Source of the DNA: Rhodobacteraceae bacterium HLUCCO18 | GTDB lineage: Bacteria > Pseudomonadota > Alphaproteobacteria > Rhodobacterales > Rhodobacteraceae | Assembly (NCBI GenBank): GCA_001314805.1 | Contig: LJSY01000028.1 | Span: forward strand, 1 to 58,644 | Direction of reading: 5' to 3' | DNA length: 58,644 bases | In this document: in pieces, positions 35,019-42,569 of the stretch | Layout: each line of letters starts with the position of its first letter | How positions within the stretch are numbered: position 1 is the first letter of the stretch | Made by a program: the position numbers and the translations under genes | The notes under the pieces: model-generated | What the model saw: the letters and a program-made list of their open reading frames with translations, nothing else | What the model was told of the DNA's origin: nothing | Database searches by the model: none

Positions 35019-35663
35019 ATGAGCACGACCAATGCCGAAATCGCGCGCCTCGCGCCCCTTAAGGTCCGGATGGGCGCCAAGCGCCTGCTGGACATCGTCC
35101 TGACCCTCAACATCCTACTGCTGACCTGGCCGTTCCTGCTGCTCATCGCGGCGGCCGTGGCGCTTGGCTCACCGGGGCCGGTCTTCTTCGTGCAGAAACG
35201 CGTGGGGCTCGGCGGGACGACCTTCGGGATGATCAAGTTCCGCTCGATGTATCGCGATGCCGAGGCACGGCGCGCCGCGCTCGAGTCGCTGAGCGACCGG
35301 GACGGCATCTGCCTGAAAATCCGGCACGACCCGCGAGTCACGCCGGTCGGCCGGGTCCTGCGCCGCTGGTCCCTCGACGAGTTGCCGCAGCTCTTCAACG
35401 TGCTCAGGGGTGAGATGTCGCTCGTCGGGCCACGTCCCGCCCTCATCGAGGAGGTCGCGGTCTACCCCGAGCGCGCCCATCTCCGCCACCGCGTGAAGCC
35501 CGGGATCACCGGCTTCTGGCAGGTGTCGGGACGCGCGGATATCGGCTTCGAGGAGATGATCGACCTCGACCTCGATTATGTGCGCCGTGTGTCGGTGCGG
35601 ACCGATCTTTCGGTGCTGCTCCGAACCGTCTCCGCGGTACTGAGCGGCCGCGGGGCCTACTGA
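35019..35663 (+). CDS. Exopolysaccharide initiating sugar transferase (polyprenyl-phosphate glycosyl-1-phosphotransferase)
   Basis: The 214-residue protein is a short monotopic PGT: KRLLDIVLTLNILLLTWPFLLLI at the N-terminus, PVFFVQKRVGLGGTTFGMIKFRSMY, LRRWSLDELPQLFNVLRGEMSLVGPRP (catalogue motif, key residues Asp-Glu-Leu-Pro-Gln and Pro-Arg-Pro) and GFWQVSGRADIGFEEM. It starts repeat-unit assembly by transferring a sugar-phosphate to undecaprenyl phosphate. It is the last gene of the cluster. ATG 35019 is preferred, since the longer frame reads through the previous gene's end. Confidence 0.9.
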   Translation: MSTTNAEIARLAPLKVRMGAKRLLDIVLTLNILLLTWPFLLLIAAAVALGSPGPVFFVQKRVGLGGTTFGMIKFRSMYRDAEARRAALESLSDRDGICLKIRHDPRVTPVGRVLRRWSLDELPQLFNVLRGEMSLVGPRPALIEEVAVYPERAHLRHRVKPGITGFWQVSGRADIGFEEMIDLDLDYVRRVSVRTDLSVLLRTVSAVLSGRGAY

Positions 35664-35736
35664 AGTCGGGTGGCCGCAACGCTGCCCGGCATGCACACGG
35701 GGCGCGGATGCGGGCGGGAACACCGTACCAAACGCG

Positions 35737-35937
35737 ATGGCGGAGGAGCGCTGGACAACCCTCGGGGGCGTGGAGCAGTATTTTCTGCTACGTGGCAGGA
35801 GCATGGACGCGCCCGTGATGGTGCACTTGCAGGGCGGGCCGGGCATGAGTGCGCGCGCACCCTAGCGCCATCACAACGCCGTTCTCGAAGTCCATTTCCT
35901 CGTCGCGTCGCATAAGACAAGGAACGCGAGGTCGGGA
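35737..35937 (+). pseudogene. Decayed fragment of an alpha/beta hydrolase (iminopeptidase-like)
   Basis: An ATG at 35737 opens a 42-residue frame reading LGGVEQYFLLRGRSMDAPVM then VHLQGGPGMSA. This aligns with EIGGMTQWLLIRGADRSAPI and WLHGGPGSA of the broken hydrolase at 5134. A TAG stops it at 35863. In the same frame beyond the stop, FLVASHKTRNARS recalls FVVVHWDQRGAGKS. No nucleophile or later motifs follow. It is best read as a relic of a hydrolase gene of the same subfamily. Confidence 0.55.
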
Positions 35938-35969
35938 TGGGAGGTGACTGATGCCGGCGCGATGACGCG

Positions 35970-36176
35970 TCACGGATCGCGCCAGACGGACAAACCGAAA
36001 TCCACCGCCTTGCTTGGAGACGTGCCGGCCGGTTGCGCGGCCTTGGGGTCGCGTCGGTCAGCCAGCCGTTCCAGACCGGAGGGTGCAGCATTTATGTTGT
36101 CGTACGTTGCGATGCCGAGAAAATGCGCGACGAGATCCAGCACCGCCTCATCGTTGTAGATCGAGAAATTCTTCAT
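35970..36176 (-). CDS. Possible small hypothetical protein
   Basis: The 68-residue frame begins MKNFSIYNDEAVLDLVAHFL and continues GIATYDNINA; its residue mix is more protein-like than the surrounding shadows. The C-terminal half (Pro/Lys/Arg-rich) is less convincing. No good ribosome binding site precedes the ATG; an in-frame ATG at 36203 would add nine residues. No family is recognised. It lies alone between the exopolysaccharide operon and the acyl amino acid synthase. Confidence 0.35.
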   Translation of the reverse strand: MKNFSIYNDEAVLDLVAHFLGIATYDNINAAPSGLERLADRRDPKAAQPAGTSPSKAVDFGLSVWRDP

Positions 36177-36682
36177 CACACGCCCAGGGTCATCGGCCCC
36201 CACCGACGCGTCCGTTAATCGCCCGGGATTGGGGCGGCGTTTTGTTGGATCAGCGGAATTCGCCGCCGGATTCGGACGTCATTGCCTTCTTTGCGCCTCA
36301 ATTTTCGGCAGTTCGAAAGGGTGATGGGCACCGGCCGGATTTAGTCATCTGGTCGATCGCGGGACGCCCCGCCGCCCAGGGACGACCCCGGGGCCAGCCG
36401 CCACCTACAACACCTTGGCATGCCCGATTCAACGCAACGCAAATCTGGTGCCAGCATGCCCGTCTGCTACGGATTTGACGCCTCCGGACACGGCGCGGAA
36501 CGGCGTGCCGATGGCCGCAGCTCCGCCTGTCAAGACGGAAACGATCGGCGTGAATACGCCAGACTGTGGATAAAAAACTTGTAATGAAAGCTGTGCAGTA
36601 TAGGCTGGGACGCTGCGACTTGCCGAACAAAACGGTCGTTCAGGCACGCGGGCGTCAGCAGAATCGGACCAGAAAGAAAATC
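36177..36682. other. Non-coding stretch before the FeeM-like synthase
   Basis: No gene is seen. The stretch is less G+C-rich than its surroundings. A weak hairpin (CGCCC around a short loop to GGGCG near 36221-36237) is followed by four T, possibly a terminator. A perfect DnaA-box sequence lies at 36565-36573. The promoter of the synthase cassette should lie in the last 150 bases, but no clear -35/-10 pair could be fixed. Confidence 0.4.
36565..36573. promoter_or_regulatory. Perfect DnaA-box match
   Basis: TGTGGATAA is the complement of the DnaA box TTATCCACA. It stands alone, about 110 bases before the synthase ATG, with no origin-like cluster around it, so chance occurrence is quite possible. 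Confidence 0.3.
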
Positions 36683-37369
36683 ATGAACGAGCAGGTTATC
36701 GAGGCATTGAAGCGGTCCCGCTACAGGGTTCTCACCGACCGCGAGGACCTCGAGGAAATCTATCGTTTGCGGCACGACTGCTACTGCGCCGAACAGTCGA
36801 TCTCGGCCAACGAGAGCGGTATCATGACCGACGCGTTCGACGAGACCGACAACTGCGTGCATGTCGCCGTTGATATGGACGGTAAACTCATGGCGTCGGT
36901 GCGGCTGCACCTCATTTCGAAGCGCTCGCCCTTTTCGCCGACGCTCGAAGTGTTTCCCGAGCTTCACGAATACCTCGAGCGTGGGCAGACGCTTCTCGAT
37001 CCGACGCGCTTCGTGGTCGATCCCACGGCCCGCAAGGAGCGTTTGCCACTGCATTTCCTGACCTTGCGCGTCCCGGTCATGGCCACGATCTTCTACGATG
37101 TGGACGTGGCGCTTGCCCCGGTCCGGTCCGAACACGCCGCGTTCTACCGCCGCTACCTCGGACATGAAATGGCGATAGAACCGCGCAGCTACCCCAATCT
37201 GACTAAGCCCATCCAGCTCCTGATCGCCAAACGCGAACAGCGCAAAGCGGTGCTGGAGCGCAATCCGATCTTCGGTCCGGTGGACGACATTCCGAGCGCC
37301 AGCATCGATTTTCCCACCCTTCCCGGGATCGCGGTCGCGTCCTCGGGTGGCCGTCACAACGCGGCCTGA
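36683..37369 (+). CDS. FeeM-like N-acyl amino acid synthase (acyltransferase of the GNAT/autoinducer-synthase superfamily)
   Basis: The 228-residue protein has the GNAT-related layout shared by LuxI, FeeM and OlsB-type enzymes: LEEIYRLRHDCYCAEQSISAN, DETDNCVHVAVDMDGKLMASVRLHLI, DPTRFVVDPTARKERLPLHF and SEHAAFYRRYLGHE. The last resembles the FeeM acceptor helix. These enzymes take an acyl chain from acyl-ACP and place it on an amino group (FeeM: tyrosine). The LuxI Trp and Arg pattern is only partly present, so an amino acid rather than AdoMet acceptor is favoured. ATG 36683 follows an AGAAAG stretch and matches the domain start. A methyltransferase and sensor kinase follow on the same strand. 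Confidence 0.75.
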   Translation: MNEQVIEALKRSRYRVLTDREDLEEIYRLRHDCYCAEQSISANESGIMTDAFDETDNCVHVAVDMDGKLMASVRLHLISKRSPFSPTLEVFPELHEYLERGQTLLDPTRFVVDPTARKERLPLHFLTLRVPVMATIFYDVDVALAPVRSEHAAFYRRYLGHEMAIEPRSYPNLTKPIQLLIAKREQRKAVLERNPIFGPVDDIPSASIDFPTLPGIAVASSGGRHNAA

Positions 37370-37621
37370 CCGTCGCGACGGACGCAGCTTCACCTCGGAA
37401 TCAAGCGCAATCAGGGCACACCGCGGATCGCGGTATGGACTGCGGCCCACGGTCGTTACTCAAGCCATGCCCCGAATGCTGCGAGGAAACTGGCGCGGCA
37501 TGTCCAAGAAAGGGCAAATTTCCAACAAATTCGCTCGGTACGTTGCAGGCTCAAGAAGCGTCTGGAGCACGCCTGACATGGCGCCAGAACGTTCACAGGT
37601 GACCTTTGGAGTCTGTCTCCC

Positions 37622-38398
37622 ATGCCTTCACAAGCACGTGCTGGCGCACCTGCGCCCCTGTCTTTCGATTGGTCGGCCCCCGCCGGTCAAACGGCGCGTG
37701 CCGACTGGAGCGCCTATGCGAAGGCCTACGACATGCTGTCCGAGTACAACCCGGCATATCAGGTGCTTCTGCAGGACTTCGAGACATTCCTCGGAACGAT
37801 CGAAACACCTCGCGTGATCTACGACGTCGGTGGCGGCACCGGAAACTACACGGAGGTCGCAACCAGGGTCTGCCCCGGCAGCGAGATCCGTGTCGTGGAA
37901 CCCGACGCAGGCATGATGGGCTTGGCGCAGGCCAAACTGTCAGCCCATGGAAATGTCACCTATTTCAATCGCGCGCTTGAAGACGTGGATGCATCGGGCA
38001 CGGCCGATCTCGTGATCTGCGTCCACGCGCTCTACGCGATGCCACGTCAGGAGGAGCGGCTCGGTGACCTGCGTCGATTGCTCCGTCCGGGCGGCTGGCT
38101 CTATCTCATCGACCTGGGCCGATACATGAACGTGGCCGAGTGGCGCAGCTACCTGTTCTCGCACCTGAAAAGGGAACACGGGCTGGCCGGTGCGCTCCGT
38201 ATCTTCTGGCAGGGTCGAGAAATCGGCAAACAGAACAAGTCGATCCTCCACGCACAGGTGAGTGGCGTCTACTGGACGCACACCGAGGCAGAAATCGCAT
38301 CTTCCGTCACCGCGGCCGGCTTCAAGATCCTCAGGCAGGACTCCGTTTATCGTGGCTACAGCGACCTACTGGTGTGTCGCGCAATGAGGCACGCATGA
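37622..38398 (+). CDS. Class I SAM-dependent methyltransferase
   Basis: The 258-residue protein has motif I VIYDVGGGTGNYTEVA, motif post-I IRVVEPDAGMM, VICVHALYAM at motif II, and LLRPGGWLYLIDLGRYM at motif III, all diagnostic of the class I Rossmann fold. The rest (SGVYWTHTEAEIASSVTAAGFKIL) is typical of small-molecule methyltransferases. It lies 252 bases after the FeeM-like gene and 19 bases before the sensor kinase. It could methylate the carboxyl of the N-acyl amino acid, giving a methyl ester, but no substrate can be read. GGAG precedes the ATG. Confidence 0.85.
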   Translation: MPSQARAGAPAPLSFDWSAPAGQTARADWSAYAKAYDMLSEYNPAYQVLLQDFETFLGTIETPRVIYDVGGGTGNYTEVATRVCPGSEIRVVEPDAGMMGLAQAKLSAHGNVTYFNRALEDVDASGTADLVICVHALYAMPRQEERLGDLRRLLRPGGWLYLIDLGRYMNVAEWRSYLFSHLKREHGLAGALRIFWQGREIGKQNKSILHAQVSGVYWTHTEAEIASSVTAAGFKILRQDSVYRGYSDLLVCRAMRHA

Positions 38399-38417
38399 AA
38401 CAGCGGCGTAGACGAAC

Positions 38418-39827
38418 ATGGTGGGTCTGAAGGCGTTATGGTCAGCGCGATCCGAATGGTTCAACCCCGAGGGTCGTGAACAGCGGATCAAGGACTACAT
38501 GGTCCTGACCAATCAGCTGATCTGGAAGCGGCAGGCCAGCTTTTTCGCCGTCGCGGTGCTGGCGGCCCTGTACTATGATCCGGTCTGGGCGCTCACATGC
38601 TACGTGATCGTGTCGTTTGCCGAGATTCTGGACCAGAGGCTTGGCCGCCAGTCCGAAGCCTGGGATGGCAAGGATACGGTCCTGGGCCGGAAGATCCTCA
38701 AGCGGATTGCCTTCAACACGGCCTTCAGCGCGACGGCGATCAGCCTCTTCATCGTCAGCATCGCGGTTCAGCAGACAACGGGTGGGCATTTCACGCCGCT
38801 CTTTTTCCTGTTCTCCGCGGCGCTCTTCGCGGCGATGTACAACAGCCAGATGATCGCGATCCTGGCCTTGCGCCTCTCGATCTACGGAATTGCCTTCATT
38901 TTCATAGCGTTTCTCGATGTGATCCGGTTCCGTCCACCGCTCAATTCCCACATCTGGCTGGAGTTCTTCACGATTACCCTGGTGCTCTACTTCGTGGCTG
39001 ACACATCGTTGAAATTCTACCTCGGCTATCAGGAACGGCTCGGACAGATGAAACTTCTCAAGGAGGAAAACGAGCGCACCAAAGCCGCCCTCGAGGTCAA
39101 GTCGCAGTTCCTGTCCACGGTCAGTCACGAGTTGCGCACGCCGCTCACCTCGATCAAGGCGTCTCTCGATCTCGCCAACAACGGCGCACTCGGCGACGTG
39201 CCCGAACACCTCAAGCCCGTCATGGCCATCGCGGGCAAGAACGCCAAGAGGCTGGCGAATCTGATCGACGACCTGCTCGACCTGCAAAAAATCGAATCCG
39301 GCGAGATGGCGTTCCGTTTCGAGCCCGTCAACGTGAACGAATTGGTCGCCGAAGCGGTTGAAGCTACCTCGGGTTTCGCCAGCAAGCTCCGCATACATGT
39401 CACGACCGTCCCATGCGCAGCGGATGGCCGGATCATGGGCGACCGAAGCCGGCTGATGCAGGTGATGCAGAACCTGCTGTCGAATGCCATGAAGTTCTCA
39501 AGCGAGGGAAGCGAGGTCGAGGTGCGCGTGGAAACGTTCGGCTCACGCATCCGCATTTCGGTCGAGGACCAGGGAGTGGGAATTCCGAAAGACGCCAAGG
39601 ATCGCGTCTTCGGCAAGTTCACGCAGGTCGACTCCTCCGACAACCGCAAGGTCGGCGGCACGGGGCTTGGCCTGAACATCTCCAAGCAGATCGTCGAGCG
39701 CCACAAGGCCACCATTGACTACGTGAGCGAACTGGGGAGCGGTTCGACCTTCTTTCTCGAGTTTGACCGCCTCAAGGAAAGCGACGGCGCAAGGGCCGGC
39801 CTCGAACCGGTCGCGAAGGTTGCCTGA
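38418..39827 (+). CDS. Sensor histidine kinase with six-helix membrane sensor
   Basis: The 469-residue protein has six predicted helices (residues 38-210, for example ASFFAVAVLAALYY, IAFNTAFSATAISLFIVSI and MIAILALRLSIYGIAFIFIAFLD) with almost no extracytoplasmic domain. It therefore probably senses a membrane-soluble signal. A coiled coil (KLLKEENERTKAALE) leads to the phospho-His motif SHELRTPLTSIKASL, then N box NLLSNAMKFSS, EDQGVGIPKDAKDRVF and GTGLGLNISKQI. There is no receiver domain and no adjacent response regulator. It is in the same direction as, and close behind, the methyltransferase, suggesting that it senses the lipid product. Confidence 0.87.
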   Translation: MVGLKALWSARSEWFNPEGREQRIKDYMVLTNQLIWKRQASFFAVAVLAALYYDPVWALTCYVIVSFAEILDQRLGRQSEAWDGKDTVLGRKILKRIAFNTAFSATAISLFIVSIAVQQTTGGHFTPLFFLFSAALFAAMYNSQMIAILALRLSIYGIAFIFIAFLDVIRFRPPLNSHIWLEFFTITLVLYFVADTSLKFYLGYQERLGQMKLLKEENERTKAALEVKSQFLSTVSHELRTPLTSIKASLDLANNGALGDVPEHLKPVMAIAGKNAKRLANLIDDLLDLQKIESGEMAFRFEPVNVNELVAEAVEATSGFASKLRIHVTTVPCAADGRIMGDRSRLMQVMQNLLSNAMKFSSEGSEVEVRVETFGSRIRISVEDQGVGIPKDAKDRVFGKFTQVDSSDNRKVGGTGLGLNISKQIVERHKATIDYVSELGSGSTFFLEFDRLKESDGARAGLEPVAKVA

Positions 39828-40091
39828 GCCGCTGCGCCACCTGCCGGTGCTTGCCCGCACGCCACGCGCCCAAACTGGTAGTGCCCCACGGCGTGGTGTA
39901 GGAGCGCCGACCCTCGGAGAGGTCAGGGCTCGTTTTGCGGCATTTGAAGGAGTTGGGTCGGGTCATGCGCCGACCCCAACCAGCGCCCTGCACCGCCTCA
40001 AGCCATGCTGATCTGACAAGACCCTTCGGTGGGGCTTTATGAGCGGCAAGTCATCCGATTGTAACATTTACCCAGCGAAATCAATGGGTAA

Positions 40092-40181
40092 TGGCGGAGA
40101 CGAAGGGATTCGAACCCTCGAGACGGTTTCCCGCCTACTCCCTTAGCAGGGGAGCGCCTTCGACCACTCGGCCACGTCTCC
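40092..40181 (-). tRNA. tRNA-Ser (GCT anticodon)
   Basis: The reverse strand folds as a class II tRNA with acceptor GGAGACG paired to CGTCTCC, discriminator G and encoded CCA. The anticodon loop is CTGCTAA with anticodon GCT for AGC/AGU serine codons. It has a long variable arm and the TTCGAATC T-loop. The acceptor stem is complete, and the 90 bases are typical for tRNA-Ser. Confidence 0.95.
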
Positions 40182-40317
40182 GCTGGCGGTTCTAGCTGGA
40201 ACAGGACGGCGGCTACAACCCGAAATCGTGTTTGCCTTCGGTGCCCTTCCCGCATGCTTGACCTTTACCTGGGCGAACGATCTGGTGCCGGGCGGACGCA
40301 CGCCGGAGAGAATGCGC

Positions 40318-41316
40318 ATGAAGAACACGCAGATCATCCTTGCAAAACGGCCAGTCGGGGTTCCGGGGCCTGAGCATTTTGCGCGGCGCGAGGTGGATGT
40401 CGGCTCTCCGGCCGAGGGGCAGGTCCTCGTGCGGATCACCCATTGGTCGGTCGATCCGGCCATGCGGGGCTGGGCCAATGACGTGCCCAACTACGCCCCG
40501 CCCGTGGCGCTCGGCGATCCGATGCGCGCTTTCGCGGTGGGCGACGTGCTCGCCTCGAAGCATCCCGCCTATGCCGAAGGCGACGTGGTCGAGGGCCTGC
40601 TGGGCTGGCAGACCCATGCGCTGGTCGAAGGCGCGGCCATCGCGCGCAAGGTCACGGAGACCGACCTGCCGCGGACCTATGCGCTGGGGATCCTCGGGCT
40701 GAACGGCACCACCGCCTATTTCGGCCTCACGGAAAGCTGCGCGGCAAAGCCTGGCGACACGGTCGTGGTCTCCTCGGCCGCGGGTGCTGTCGGCTCGGCC
40801 GTGGGGCAGATCGCCACGATCCTTGGTTGTCGCACGGTGGGGATCGCCGGCGGCGCCGAGAAGAAACGGCAGTGCCTCGAAGAGTTCGGCTTCGACGCGG
40901 CCATCGACTACAAGGCGGAGGACGTGGCCGAAGCCATCGCGACCCATTGCCCCGACGGGGTGGATTGCTATTTCGACAACACCTGCGGGCCGATCTCGGA
41001 CGCGGTCATGACACGGCTGGCACAGGGCGCGCGGATCACGATCTGCGGCACCGCCGCGGTCACGGAGTGGGACCCGATCCCGATGGGGCCGCGCGTGCAC
41101 CGGCAGCTTCTAATCGCAAGGGCGCGGATGCAGGGCTTCCTCATTTTTGATTACAAGGACCGGCTGCACGAGGCGCGCGCAGCCCTCGCCGGCTGGCTGC
41201 GCGAGGGCAGGCTCACCGTCCGCGAGCACGTCCTCGACGGTCCCGACGCGGCGATGGACGCCATCGGGATGCTCTATCGCGGCGAGAACATGGGCAAGCT
41301 GATCGTGGCGGTCTGA
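40318..41316 (+). CDS. NADP-dependent MDR oxidoreductase (prostaglandin reductase/CurA-like)
   Basis: The 332-residue zinc-free MDR protein begins NTQIILAKRPVGVPGPEHF and has THWSVDPAMRGW, GILGLNGTTAYFGLTES, the NADP site VVSSAAGAVGSAVGQIA and FDNTCGPISDAVM. This is the NADP-dependent double-bond reductase type (CurA, YncB). It reduces alpha,beta-unsaturated ketones or quinones. GGAGAG lies eight bases before ATG 40318, favouring this over ATG 40312 six bases upstream. It is a single gene next to tRNA-Ser. Confidence 0.9.
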   Translation: MKNTQIILAKRPVGVPGPEHFARREVDVGSPAEGQVLVRITHWSVDPAMRGWANDVPNYAPPVALGDPMRAFAVGDVLASKHPAYAEGDVVEGLLGWQTHALVEGAAIARKVTETDLPRTYALGILGLNGTTAYFGLTESCAAKPGDTVVVSSAAGAVGSAVGQIATILGCRTVGIAGGAEKKRQCLEEFGFDAAIDYKAEDVAEAIATHCPDGVDCYFDNTCGPISDAVMTRLAQGARITICGTAAVTEWDPIPMGPRVHRQLLIARARMQGFLIFDYKDRLHEARAALAGWLREGRLTVREHVLDGPDAAMDAIGMLYRGENMGKLIVAV

Positions 41317-41422
41317 GGCAAGGACCCTGCCGCACCGCGCGAATTCACTTTGCCGCACGGGTCGACCGGTCTAACCTTCGGTGACGTCCGACCGTTCCCG
41401 CGACCAGACCGGAGCCCGCCCC

Positions 41423-41905
41423 ATGACGCCCATCGCCCAGGCCGCAGCCATCGCCGTGGTCACCCTTGGTACCGGCGCGGCGACCGTGTCGGTGATGAAC
41501 GGCGATATCCCGGACATGGCCGTGCCGGAGGCCGAGTGGTCAGCGGGACATGAGCTGGACGGGCGCGCCTTCCATATCGAGGCGATGCTCGACAATGGCC
41601 AGACGGATGTGGACGAGCTGCGCTTTGCGGATGGCGGCTTCATCTCGATGGGCTGCGAGGAATATTGCGACTTTGGCTATAGCGATTACCGGACATGGGT
41701 CGACGCCGACGGCGTGATCCACTTCACCGCGACCGCCGATTGCCCCACCGCGCCGCACAGGACGGTCTGGCACGGGCAGGTCGCGGGCGATGAGATCACT
41801 GTCGAGATGAGCTGGACCACCCGCCGCTGGTACTGGACCCACCAGATCAACGGGGCGGGCGGAGGACCGGAAATCGCGGCACCGGACAGCGCCGTATCGG
41901 GGTGA
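41423..41905 (+). CDS. Hypothetical exported protein
   Basis: The 160-residue protein begins with a hydrophobic N-terminus (MTPIAQAAAIAVVTLGTGAATVSV), possibly a signal peptide or anchor. The remainder has four cysteines (MGCEEYCDFGYSD and ATADCPT region) and a beta-rich pattern with HGQVAGDEITVEMSW. I do not recognise a family. It is coupled to the next gene by a GTGA overlap. GGAG precedes ATG 41423. Confidence 0.75.
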   Translation: MTPIAQAAAIAVVTLGTGAATVSVMNGDIPDMAVPEAEWSAGHELDGRAFHIEAMLDNGQTDVDELRFADGGFISMGCEEYCDFGYSDYRTWVDADGVIHFTATADCPTAPHRTVWHGQVAGDEITVEMSWTTRRWYWTHQINGAGGGPEIAAPDSAVSG

Positions 41906-42567
41906 GGCGCAGCGACGCCGGATCGGCCGGTTTCACCGCAACGGGGATCGCGCTGCGCGTGCTGGTCCTGCTGGCCATCGTCGTTATCGCGACATGGGCC
42001 GCGCATCTGCTGAAAGAGGCGCTGAACCTCACCATCATGCCGACGAACGAGCAGCAGGTGCATCGCACGCTCATGCTCGGGACCGTCGCCTATGTGGGTC
42101 TCCTGGCCATTCCCTTCGTGCCCGGGGCCGAGGTGGGCATCGCCATGCTGACCGCCTTCGGGGCCGCCATCGCGCCGCTTGTGTACGTGGCGACGGTCGC
42201 GGCGATGATGCTGTCCTACACGCTGGGGCGGCTTCTGCCCGGCACGACGCTGGCGCGGCTGCTTGGCCTTCTGCGGCTGCGCAAGGCGGCCGATCTGGTC
42301 GCCCGTGCCTCCGCGCTGCCACCGGATGAGCGGCTCGCGCTGCTCCTCGAAGGTGCGCCGCCCCGAACGGTCGGACTTGCGTTGCGGCACCGTTACGTGG
42401 CGCTGGCCGTGATCGTGAACGTGCCGGGCAATGCGATGATCGGCGGAGGTGGCGGCATCATGATGATGGCGGGCATGAGCGGCATCTTCGCGCCGGTGCA
42501 GACCTTCCTCGCCATCGCCATCGCGGTCAGCCCGGTGCCGGTCACGGTGCTGCTGCTGGGGGCGTAA
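41902..42567 (+). CDS. Hypothetical multi-spanning membrane protein
   Basis: The 221-residue protein has five or six hydrophobic helices, including GIALRVLVLLAIVVIATWAAHLL, GLLAIPFVPGAEVGIAMLTAFGAAIAPLVYVATVAA and VIVNVPGNAMIGGGGGIMMMAG. The PFVPGAEVG and VPGN-Gly-rich phrases recall small VTT/DedA-like proteins, but the match is loose. A GTG start overlaps the previous stop. It converges on ychF with two bases between the stops. Confidence 0.75.
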   Translation: MRRSDAGSAGFTATGIALRVLVLLAIVVIATWAAHLLKEALNLTIMPTNEQQVHRTLMLGTVAYVGLLAIPFVPGAEVGIAMLTAFGAAIAPLVYVATVAAMMLSYTLGRLLPGTTLARLLGLLRLRKAADLVARASALPPDERLALLLEGAPPRTVGLALRHRYVALAVIVNVPGNAMIGGGGGIMMMAGMSGIFAPVQTFLAIAIAVSPVPVTVLLLGA

Positions 42568-42569
42568 GC

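Noticed and set aside
32960-35446. An 828-codon minus-strand open frame across the chain-length gene
   Set aside because: Antisense to the Wzz-like and sugar transferase genes, with no recognisable motifs.
36683-37369. Calling this gene a LuxI-type AHL synthase
   Set aside because: The shared fold is clear but the LuxI-specific Trp/Arg pattern is only partial, and no luxR-type AHL receptor gene (autoinducer-binding domain) is adjacent.
40021-40045. A terminator-like hairpin near CCCTTCGGTGGGGC after the sensor kinase
   Set aside because: The pairing is only three or four clean base pairs and the T-run is short, so it is not reported as a terminator.
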